Position numbers and translations under genes: made by a program. Source: Oceanicaulis sp. (lineage in GTDB: Bacteria > Pseudomonadota > Alphaproteobacteria > Caulobacterales > Maricaulaceae). Taken from it: 14,055 bases of DNA. Positions 8,070 through 14,055 of the stretch are shown here, piece after piece. How positions within the stretch are numbered: position 1 is the stretch's first letter; each line of letters begins with the position of its first letter. The DNA is taken from assembly GCA_007571185.1 (NCBI GenBank), contig RKRX01000044.1, forward strand, positions 1-14,055. Reading direction: 5' to 3'. The notes beneath the pieces were generated by a model, which was given only the letters and a program-made list of their open reading frames with translations, ran no database searches and was not told where the DNA came from.

Positions 8070-9040
8070 GAGCTATGCCCCAAGTTTGGTGATATTCATG
8101 ATCAGGCGATAGCTTGAAGCTGCTTCATCCCGTCTTTGAAGTCAACCCCTTGTATGACCTCTGGCAGGCGGTTCAGTTTCGATATCCTGCGCCACTTCTT
8201 CCTCGCTGACATCATCAATCTGAAAACCACACAGGGTACGGTCTTGCGCGTGCGATTGCGCACGGTGGCGAAGACGCTCTCGATCGGGTTGGCCGTCCTT
8301 ATGTGCCTGAAGGGTTCCGTCGGGAAGCCGTAAAAGATTAGCAACTCGTCGCGATCTTTCACCAGCTTGGCCGCCGCCTTCTCGTACTTCACGCCGTAGG
8401 TCGCAACAAAGAGGTCGAAAGCAGCGTTGGCCTTGTCCCGTGTCTGTGCCACCGAGATGTCTTGAAGATCAGCTTTGGCCCTCTCATGAACAGACTTGGC
8501 CATCGCGCCCAATACGTTTGACGTCTTGTGCACCCAGCGGCGTTGCTCGCACGGGTCAGGGTAGACATCGCGCAGCACCGTCCAGAACCCCAGCGCCCGT
8601 CGCCAGTGGTCAGTGCCGGCGGCTCGCGAAGATTCCGGCTCTTGAGCCCCCTCGAGCAGGTCGCGCCAGCTGTCGACATTCTCCCGAAACCCGTCCTCAA
8701 TTGCTAGCCCATCCTTCTTGCCGTGTTCATCAACACCGATAACCACCAGCATACACCGCCGATCGCTGTCCATGCACGGCGTAAAGCACACTCCGTCAGT
8801 CCAGATGTAGACATAGCGCTTGTTTTCAAGATCGCGCTTGCTCCAAAGCCTGGTGCTCTTCCCACCATGTCGCCTTCTCACGGCTGATCGTCGATGATGA
8901 AAGACCTTGCGCAGCAGGCCCGACAATCGCGCACAGCGCCTCGCTGAAATCGCCCATCGAAATGCCCTTATCGAAATGCCACGGCACCAAATGAACGATG
9001 AGGGTATGGTTTTACTCTCGGGCCGGCCCGCGGAGCATCA
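8070..9040 (-). mobile_element. Remnant of an IS256-family insertion sequence
   Basis: The stretch holds a 5'-truncated, damaged IS256-family transposase gene on the minus strand. The outer end downstream of the transposase may be the segment GAGCTATGCCCCAAGTTTGG beginning at 8070, which resembles IS256-type termini, but no matching inverted repeat is visible on the far side, so the other end seems lost. Transposase homology fades at about 9010-9040. The limits are approximate. The IS4-family copy sits 5 bp outside the presumed 8070 end. Confidence 0.6.
8102..9040 (-). pseudogene. IS256-family (mutator-type) transposase, truncated and frameshifted
   Basis: The longest intact frame (8926-8102) gives KRYVYIWTDGV with the first catalytic Asp, LVVIGVDEHGKKDGL, the family signature QRRWVHKTSNVLGAM, and RTANPIESVFATVRNRT with the catalytic Glu. 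Between these, the residues after DLLEG are out of frame. LKSRNLREPPALTTGDG, holding the second catalytic Asp, reads in a neighbouring frame, and the main frame resumes at ALGFWTVLRDVYP. The shifts match one extra G in a run near 8650 and one missing G near 8598. About eleven residues usual after RNRTRKT (the GCLSxKTAL segment) are missing. Upstream, DKGISMGDFSEAL and GLSSSTISREKATWWEEHQ (about 8980-8845) read in another frame, and roughly 100 or more N-terminal residues are gone. Non-functional as written. Confidence 0.85.
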
Positions 9041-9089
9041 CACAGACTCGGCGTCACCTCCAGATCGACCGAACCTGCGGCCATCAAAA

Positions 9090-9108
9090 CCCCCATTTCG
9101 GGTGGGGG
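9090..9108. other. GC-rich hairpin with a seven-G run
   Basis: CCCCCA (9090-9095) pairs with TGGGGG (9103-9108) over a 7-nt loop, within a run of seven G (9104-9110). It lies between the IS256-type remnant and the AT-rich leader of the NYN gene. It could be a leftover IS end structure or a weak terminator for leftward or rightward transcription. I cannot decide. Confidence 0.3.
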
Positions 9109-9465
9109 GGTATTGTGGGGTCACAGTTAAGTTTTTGTTTTTCCAGGGTTTTGGAGGTGCCCATCTGACCCAAAACATATCCTCCGACGCTTGCTGGCGC
9201 CGGTTTCCAACTACTCTCCTGCAAGTCGAAAAACAGTAAAATCTAACCGGAGCCTTTATTCCCAACCATTTAAGATAAGGAGCAAAATTAATTTACACAC
9301 CCTTCGAAAAATAGAACAGAATTTAGAAATTTAAGCAAAAGCAATGCAAAAGCAGCGCAAAAGCAGTTGGGCCTCTATTGCCTATTTCTCTTCTCCTGAT
9401 TCATGATTATATTGCTTTCAAACACCGTATGAAATACCCATGATTAACAAACAAGGAGCCTCACA
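9109..9465. other. AT-rich leader region upstream of the NYN operon
   Basis: This stretch of about 350 bp has no convincing gene. From about 9235 it becomes strongly AT-rich and contains the three phased GCAAAAGCA repeats and, at 9453-9458, the AAGGAG ribosome binding site of the NYN gene. The operon promoter presumably lies between 9365 and 9450 (candidate -10 elements around TATATT at about 9408), but I find no well-spaced -35. Confidence 0.5.
9335..9365 (+). repeat. Three phased copies of GCAAAAGCA (11-bp period), possible operator
   Basis: Exact GCAAAAGCA occurs at 9335-9343, 9346-9354 and 9357-9365. The constant 11-bp period puts each copy on nearly the same face of the helix. The array lies about 100 bp before the first gene of the operon, a suitable place for a repressor or activator site. 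A-tracts in phase could also bend the DNA. Confidence 0.6.
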
Positions 9466-10704
9466 ATGAGCACCCACAAAACCGCATGTGTCGTAGACGT
9501 GGACAACCTCGTTCTTCGCACTAACCAAAAGAAACTCGCGCTCAATGTCGAAGAGATGGGTCAATTCCTGCGTAAGGTGGACGCTGAGAAGACAGCCTAT
9601 GCATTCGCGGGAAGCCTTCCTGCCAAACAAATCCATCAATTGCGCGAGGCCGGGATCACAGTAATCCTGACCCGCCGCAACGCGGATGATGATATCCTGG
9701 CTCAAGGAAAGGAGCTGATACGCAGTGATTATCACCTAGTGGTGGTTACAGGAGATGGTGAGCTCTGCAAAGCACTCGGTGAAGCCGCACGCAAAGGGGG
9801 AACCTCAGCAACGTTCTATGCGAAGCGGTGCAACGCTTCTCGCAAGATAAGGTTCGATGGCTATGTCGACGGGTTCGTTGTTAGGCCCGAAAAGAGCAAG
9901 GTATGTCCCAAAAATGCAAGTAGGCGCGTTCAACACTTGTCCCCTCAGGCCACATCTCAAGGGGCAGGAGACAGCGGAACCCTCTCAATCACACCCCTGA
10001 GACCGGAGGTTCAGAGAGATACATATCCAAATGCCAAGCCTCTCGAGAAGCCCGCTTTCACCCCGTCAAGGAACGTAGCACCGCAGGTAAGTCCTGTTCC
10101 GGAAACTTCAACAACCCCACCCGTCACGCTGGTGATTGACGCAAGCTGTTCTGGGGATTCCTGCCAACGAATGATTCCAGAACGGGTCAGAGAACTCAAG
10201 CAAGAGGTAGGTGCTGAAAAGGTGATAGTGGTCGCTGATAATTTCGATCCCAATGAACACAAAGAATTAAAGAAGGAAGGCATAACACTTAAGGAAACGG
10301 AGCGTAAATTTGGCAGGTTTTGCACTGAGCGTGCACGTGAACAGAGTGAACGGTTGAAAAAGTACTCAGGCAAAGAGTATCAACGGATTAACATCCTTGA
10401 ATGCGTACGCAAACAGATCAATAACAACCATGATGTTATTGTGGTCAGCGATGACGATTCAATAAAACAGCGTATAGGTGTATATGCCCGATGCTCTGAT
10501 AGGTCGGTCATTTTCCATAATCCAAAGGTCAAAAAGCCTGAAAACTGTATCATCTACCTAAAATTTCCGAATTGGTGTCGGCAGTTAATCAATCACCTCT
10601 TCTCTTTACTTGTTTCTATCGGTTCAAAAGTTCCAAATCAGTTCTGTCAACTTAACGATAAAAGACCGTCCCAAACCATATGTCGCGTGCAGCGAGGCCT
10701 TTGA
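9466..10704 (+). CDS. Protein with two NYN/PIN-like nuclease domains
   Basis: The 412-residue product has two separate PIN-superfamily-like halves. Domain 1 (about 6-140) shows the NYN pattern: CVVDVDNLVLR with D11, D13, N14, then NADDDILAQ (D74-D76) and VVVTGDGELC (D97). Domain 2 (about 220-352) repeats the layout: TLVIDASCSGDSC (D225), KVIVVADNFD, an acidic/basic helical stretch, and DVIVVSDDDSIKQR (D329-D331). Residues 141-218 are a Pro/Thr/Ser-rich linker. NYN and PIN domains are metal-dependent RNases, so RNA cleavage is the likely activity; the target is unknown. No membrane segment is obvious, although 372-388 is moderately hydrophobic. AAGGAG (9453-9458) sets ATG 9466. The stop (10702-10704) lies 2 nt before the next ATG, implying an operon with the membrane proteins and PBP. 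Its codon use is less GC-rich than those genes. The assignment of domain 2 is less sure than that of domain 1. Confidence 0.75.
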   Translation: MSTHKTACVVDVDNLVLRTNQKKLALNVEEMGQFLRKVDAEKTAYAFAGSLPAKQIHQLREAGITVILTRRNADDDILAQGKELIRSDYHLVVVTGDGELCKALGEAARKGGTSATFYAKRCNASRKIRFDGYVDGFVVRPEKSKVCPKNASRRVQHLSPQATSQGAGDSGTLSITPLRPEVQRDTYPNAKPLEKPAFTPSRNVAPQVSPVPETSTTPPVTLVIDASCSGDSCQRMIPERVRELKQEVGAEKVIVVADNFDPNEHKELKKEGITLKETERKFGRFCTERAREQSERLKKYSGKEYQRINILECVRKQINNNHDVIVVSDDDSIKQRIGVYARCSDRSVIFHNPKVKKPENCIIYLKFPNWCRQLINHLFSLLVSIGSKVPNQFCQLNDKRPSQTICRVQRGL

Positions 10705-10706
10705 TT

Positions 10707-11129
10707 ATGGAGTATTATTTTCAACAAATTTGGCAACAGGTGGATGCCAACTGGAACATGCTCGACCAGTTTGCGTCAGAACATCTGGCGCTCGTGCTTG
10801 CGGGCGTATTCCTCTTTGGAGTTCTTGCGACGCTCGCGCAGGCCAGGCTGGCGATCCTCGCATGTGCGCTCTTCGTTATTACCTGGTTCCTGCAACAATT
10901 CGAACTGGTTGCTCTACCCGAATATCTCGGCCTTGGCCTCGCCATCATATTTGCGGTGGGCCTGCTCCAAGGGATTGCAACATTGCTACTCGGCGAGCAG
11001 CAGGCCGGGCCAGCTGTGTGGATTGTGTTGGCGGGGCTTGTTGTCTTTGCAATCTGGAAATTTCCGAAAGGTGTCGCTGTGAAGGCGGCAGGACTCCTCC
11101 CTTTTGGACGAGGAGGGCGCAATGCTTGA
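10707..11129 (+). CDS. Four-helix integral membrane protein of unknown function
   Basis: From ATG 10707 the product has 140 residues with four predicted membrane helices at about 26-45, 47-64, 74-96 and 102-118, and a basic C-terminus (FPKGVAVKAAG...GRGGRNA). I do not recognise the family. An in-frame ATG at 10680 would add nine residues (MSRAARPLI), but it lies inside the NYN gene without a Shine-Dalgarno. ATG 10707 follows the NYN stop by 2 nt and has GAGG 9 nt ahead, so it is preferred. The end overlaps the next start by 8 nt. Its place between a putative nuclease and a PBP suggests an envelope-associated role as a partner or anchor, which is inference. Confidence 0.72.
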   Translation: MEYYFQQIWQQVDANWNMLDQFASEHLALVLAGVFLFGVLATLAQARLAILACALFVITWFLQQFELVALPEYLGLGLAIIFAVGLLQGIATLLLGEQQAGPAVWIVLAGLVVFAIWKFPKGVAVKAAGLLPFGRGGRNA

Positions 11130-11430
11130 GGGCGGTTTCAACTATGATCCCTTTGATTGTCTTGTTGGAGCAAGCGTCGCGGCAATTTTTCATGCTGTCA
11201 TCAAGATTGATTTCATCGCGCGTATGCTTGTCGCCCTGCTGGTCGTCGCGATTGTGTGGACGGTCTTTTTCACTCCAGGCGGCCCAACGGAAGTGGTCGA
11301 ACGGCTAGTGGCTCAGCTTGGCGATCATGCCTCATCCGGCTTTCTGGCCGGAATGGCCATCGCGAAAATGGTGCTGTCGCTGCTGGATGCTGTACGGCGA
11401 TCACAACCTCATCGGAAGCAACGCAAATGA
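11122..11430 (+). CDS. Small membrane protein of unknown function
   Basis: The product has 102 residues from ATG 11122, which is preceded by GAGGAGG 5 nt upstream; the upstream in-frame ATG 11104 is less well placed. Two strongly hydrophobic segments (about 12-27 and 33-52) and a third weaker one (about 73-90) suggest a small inner-membrane protein with a basic tail (RRSQPHRKQRK). I recognise no family. The start overlaps the end of the four-helix protein gene by 8 nt, and the stop overlaps the PBP gene start as ATGA. These spacings argue for co-translation and for a real gene despite its small size. Confidence 0.68.
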   Translation: MLEGGFNYDPFDCLVGASVAAIFHAVIKIDFIARMLVALLVVAIVWTVFFTPGGPTEVVERLVAQLGDHASSGFLAGMAIAKMVLSLLDAVRRSQPHRKQRK

Positions 11431-13727
11431 GCGATGCATCTGGTTCTCAAGAGGCGGCGCGTCAGTGCGCCAGAGACTATCATAACAGGCGCCAACGAAA
11501 GCTTGAAGCTCTACGCGCTAGTCGACGTCCAAATCCCTACTTGCAGGAACTCGACAAGGAAGACGCAAGGCGTCAGTTTTCAAACCTCCTTCAAGCTGTC
11601 ACCAACTTTCGGCTGTCTCTCGAGGCGATAACCGGTGGGCAGTGGCGGTCTCCGGTATTGAGAAAGCGTCAGTTTTCAAACCCCCGCTGGGGGAAAGCCT
11701 TGAACGGTATTAGACCGCTGGCACGCTTCGTCCTCGTTCCAATTGTGTCAGGTGTATTCGTTTGGGTCTTTTTGGAACCGGTTTCGCGTGACTGGATTGC
11801 CAGCCTCGAAAGCCCCGTGGCGGACCGTGCCGCCGTTGCCCGGCGTTGCGCTGATTCAGTTCTCCTGCGCGATGATAAAGGCCACATGCTTGGAGTCATG
11901 CGTCGCCATCAGGAACCGGACTGTTATGGCAAGCATATGACCACTGAATTTGACGACCAAAATGCGAGGGCGATTGCCAAAGCGATCGGGATACTGGAAG
12001 GCCGTTTCAAGCGAACCGACCCGACGCTCTTTGGCATCGACATGGTCGGGTTTGCACGTCTCGCTTGTTTTGAGACCGAGAGATGGCTGCGAGGTGGTTT
12101 CCCCCGAGAACACGCCTCTCAGGGAAAGAAGAAAACGATCTGCCCGTTTGCTGGCACCTCTCCGATGCAGAGTTTTGTGGAAAAACTGGCCGGAGATCCG
12201 CATCCACAAAAGAGTTTATTCAAAAAAATAAACTATTTACGCGCTACGGCGATTTTTGAGGCTCGCTACTTACGAGGCAATGATACTTTACGCGCCCGTT
12301 TCCTGAGCGGGCAATCGCCAGTCCTTGAAGAGCATGGGGGACGGGAGTATGGTGGAAGGCTTGCGGCGGAGCATTTGTTCGGGGGTATGCCAACCTCTCT
12401 CGGGCAAAAATGCCTTTTTGCAGCCGCTGCCGGATTTCCTCTTCGCATGCCCTACGACGGTGCATCCGAAAAATGGAAGAATTCGGTGAATGCCCGGCTT
12501 GATAAAGCAAAGCACAGGGCTGCATCCAAGTGCGTGCCAAAACTCGCCCGATCGTCGGAGGAGCAAGATGAAGCCTTGCAGGAGATAAACGCATTTGAAC
12601 TTCCCGCAGCGCACCTTCCGCGCCTCAGCGAACACATTCTGATGCTTCTTGAAGATCCTCTGATTTTCCCGACAATAGACCGCACGGACATTCATCTTAC
12701 ACTTGATGCTGAGCTGCAGCGGTTGGTGGAAAAATCGGCGCCCTTGTTTGTGCAGAGCATGGTTCCCGGCCGGTCAAAACCGGATTGGCTGCTTGCCGTC
12801 GCTGAGATCAAGGAAAACGGAGTTTTGGAGCTTCGTGCGGCAGGCGCGAGTCGGCGTGGGTTGCTCGCGGGGCCTCACCGCTCAGAACGCGGCGTGATTC
12901 GTCACCACCTTCCCGACATTGGTCTTGGGAGCCAGGCAAAAATCCCGTTGGTGCTGCTCGGCACACGTAAGGGTTATTCTGAACTTTGTAATCGTCAGAT
13001 CGGAACCATTTCAAATGCGAGTGGACCGTCAGCCGTATCCGACTGTGAATCAGATCCGGCGGGGTTCGTCGATATCCGCTTTGCGACAGCGCGGTCGATG
13101 AACGCGCCATTCGCGGCACTGGCGGAAGATCATCCTGCAGACATTCGCGACTTGCATAATGTGCTCAATTGGCTCGGGCCCGATATGGGGCCAACAGGCG
13201 CCGCTCTCGGCATAGGCCGAACGCCGAGCCCCAGTCAAATGATGACGCTGGCCGCCGCAATCGATGAAGGTCGTTTTGGACACCCTCTTCGTTCTCGCGG
13301 CCTGTCCATAATCTCCAGCGAAGCCGGGCGCGCGATCGATCTTTCTTTGGCAGGCTATACCGCTCTGCATGGTTCAAAAGCGGCGGCGATCTTGCGAGCT
13401 CCGCTTGGTCCAGACGGGACTCTCTTCAAAATCGGACGCCACTTAAGTGATGTCGCGTGCCGACTGATCTGGGGAAAATCCGGAAGCCCCGAAATAGCAG
13501 GCGGAACCACCGCCATGGCGCGGTCTGCAACGCTCGTAGCGGAATGTGGAACTCGTCGCTTCGTGCTCTTCGCCATGATTACCAGTGGCGACAATCGCCT
13601 GCCGGTTAACATCGGAACCAGCCAATTGTCAGGGATGTTGCGACCTGCTCTCGAGTACCTGGCCCAAGCTGACTGCGCAACCCGCCCCGGGTGTCAAATT
13701 TCACATTCTAATGGAGAAACGTCATGA
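11427..13727 (+). CDS. Divergent class A penicillin-binding protein with degenerate GT51 and intact transpeptidase motifs
   Basis: This 766-residue protein has a basic cytoplasmic N-terminus, one membrane helix at about 98-117, a GT51-like region (about 175-340) and a transpeptidase domain (about 420-745). The transpeptidase keeps SQAK (S502-K505, nucleophile), SMN (557-559) and KSG (684-686), plus HLTLDAELQ (423-431) and LGIGRTPSPSQMMTLAAAI (594-612) typical of class A PBPs, so cross-linking activity is plausible. The glycosyltransferase half is eroded. The EDxxFxxHxG motif reads LEGRFKRTDPTLFG (190-203), GSTITQQ reads GTSPMQS (243-249), and KxNE of motif 3 reads KINY (267-270), replacing the second catalytic Glu by Tyr. 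Polymerase activity is therefore unlikely. ATG 11427 overlaps the preceding stop (ATGA); the reading frame is open further upstream, but that part overlaps the membrane protein gene. The next gene also overlaps by ATGA. Confidence 0.87.
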   Translation: MSDASGSQEAARQCARDYHNRRQRKLEALRASRRPNPYLQELDKEDARRQFSNLLQAVTNFRLSLEAITGGQWRSPVLRKRQFSNPRWGKALNGIRPLARFVLVPIVSGVFVWVFLEPVSRDWIASLESPVADRAAVARRCADSVLLRDDKGHMLGVMRRHQEPDCYGKHMTTEFDDQNARAIAKAIGILEGRFKRTDPTLFGIDMVGFARLACFETERWLRGGFPREHASQGKKKTICPFAGTSPMQSFVEKLAGDPHPQKSLFKKINYLRATAIFEARYLRGNDTLRARFLSGQSPVLEEHGGREYGGRLAAEHLFGGMPTSLGQKCLFAAAAGFPLRMPYDGASEKWKNSVNARLDKAKHRAASKCVPKLARSSEEQDEALQEINAFELPAAHLPRLSEHILMLLEDPLIFPTIDRTDIHLTLDAELQRLVEKSAPLFVQSMVPGRSKPDWLLAVAEIKENGVLELRAAGASRRGLLAGPHRSERGVIRHHLPDIGLGSQAKIPLVLLGTRKGYSELCNRQIGTISNASGPSAVSDCESDPAGFVDIRFATARSMNAPFAALAEDHPADIRDLHNVLNWLGPDMGPTGAALGIGRTPSPSQMMTLAAAIDEGRFGHPLRSRGLSIISSEAGRAIDLSLAGYTALHGSKAAAILRAPLGPDGTLFKIGRHLSDVACRLIWGKSGSPEIAGGTTAMARSATLVAECGTRRFVLFAMITSGDNRLPVNIGTSQLSGMLRPALEYLAQADCATRPGCQISHSNGETS
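11570..11682 (+). repeat. 17-bp exact direct repeat, 96 bp apart, inside the PBP gene
   Basis: GCGTCAGTTTTCAAACC occurs at 11570-11586 and again at 11666-11682. The 96-bp offset is a multiple of three, so both copies read RQFSN in the N-terminal cytoplasmic part of the PBP. The sequence between the copies is not itself repeated. Confidence 0.85.
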
Positions 13728-14055
13728 AAAAGAACCTTATCTCGAATTTTACCCCAAGGCAGCCCTTCACCTACCTCCTCGCTTCCATCTCCTTCTTCCT
13801 AACCGCTTTCGGAATAGGGCATCTTCTGCATACATTGTTGCATCCGTTTGTGGGTGAACCATTTGCGCTCGTTTTCGCAGTTTTTTTGGGGGGAGTCATA
13901 AGCGGGACGGTCCAATGGTACATCGTGGGGATGGGCTGGCCCGTTTTTTTCAAGAGAGCGATAATTGATTTTAACTATGATGTTGATAGTTGGATGGACT
14001 GGCCCGTTGCTTTAGTGAAGTCGGTCCTACAGATTTTTACCTTATTGCCTCATTT
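13724..14055 (+). CDS. Membrane protein of unknown function, 5' part
   Basis: ATG 13724 overlaps the PBP stop codon as ATGA, with GGAG about 7 nt upstream, and the frame stays open to the window edge (110 residues). The N-terminus is short and basic (MKKNLISNFTPRQ) and is followed by two hydrophobic segments at about 17-42 and 50-78, then a more polar stretch with several Trp residues (WYIVGMGWPVFF, SWMDWPVAL). The family is not recognised. As the fifth member of the coupled gene set it is probably another inner-membrane component. The C-terminal part lies outside the window. Confidence 0.68.
   Translation, partial: MKKNLISNFTPRQPFTYLLASISFFLTAFGIGHLLHTLLHPFVGEPFALVFAVFLGGVISGTVQWYIVGMGWPVFFKRAIIDFNYDVDSWMDWPVALVKSVLQIFTLLPH

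Noticed and set aside
8907..9239. 110-codon plus-strand frame and its minus-strand counterpart (9038-9265)
   Set aside because: Both run across the IS256-type remnant and the GC-rich hairpin. The minus strand carries transposase homology in pieces, and neither frame looks coding.
9335..9365. CRISPR array
   Set aside because: Repeats are only 9 bp with 2-bp gaps and no spacers, so they are phased repeats and not CRISPR.
10610..11308. 232-codon plus-strand frame spanning the ends of three genes
   Set aside because: It overlaps the four-helix and small membrane protein genes in a different frame; those have coupled starts, Shine-Dalgarno sites and clear membrane helices.
11256..11426. Longer N-terminus for the PBP (57 more residues)
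   Set aside because: It would overlap the small membrane protein gene almost completely; the ATGA overlap at 11427 is the standard coupled start and the extra residues look non-coding.

Overview
The window looks like an alphaproteobacterial chromosome. The evidence is a prfA-prmC-DUF4167 cluster (DUF4167 is essentially an alphaproteobacterial family), the start of a trifunctional-type putA without an obvious ribbon-helix-helix N-terminus, and a GC-rich core. The genus cannot be named from this window; a marine prosthecate relative (Maricaulales/Hyphomonadaceae type) is only a guess.

Layout. 1-4606 is ordinary core sequence: the 5' end of putA (minus strand), a divergent GT4 glycosyltransferase (703-1815), and a minus-strand block prfA -> prmC -> DUF4167 gene (4606 down to 1996) that converges on the glycosyltransferase across a hairpin at 1949-1981. 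From just upstream of prfA the character changes. 4607-5084 has no recognisable gene. 5085-6728 is a strikingly AT-rich minus-strand gene for an EgtD-like SAM-dependent methyltransferase with a long unknown N-terminal half. 6868-8065 is a precisely bounded IS4-family insertion (15-bp inverted repeats, 10-bp target duplication) whose transposase is broken by several single-base shifts. About 8070-9040 holds the remains of an IS256-family element. 9109-9465 is an AT-rich leader with three 11-bp-phased repeats.

9466 to the window end is a tightly packed plus-strand gene set that is probably one translationally coupled operon. It encodes a protein with two NYN/PIN-like nuclease domains (9466-10704), a four-helix membrane protein (10707-11129), a small three-helix membrane protein (11122-11430), a divergent class A penicillin-binding protein (11427-13727), and the start of another membrane protein (13724 onward). 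The gaps or overlaps are 2 nt, 8 nt, 4 nt (ATGA) and 4 nt (ATGA). The PBP keeps all three transpeptidase motifs (SQAK, SMN, KSG), but its glycosyltransferase-51 half has lost key residues. I do not recognise this combination of a putative RNase, small membrane proteins and a pseudo-GT51 PBP. It is the best candidate for an undescribed system here. A link to stress, defence or envelope remodelling is inference only.

The accessory part (about 4607 onward) carries typical marks of a mobile or variable region: sharp base-composition change, two insertion sequences and genes without housekeeping roles. Many of the transposase frameshifts lie at short homopolymers, so sequencing error must be excluded before calling true decay.
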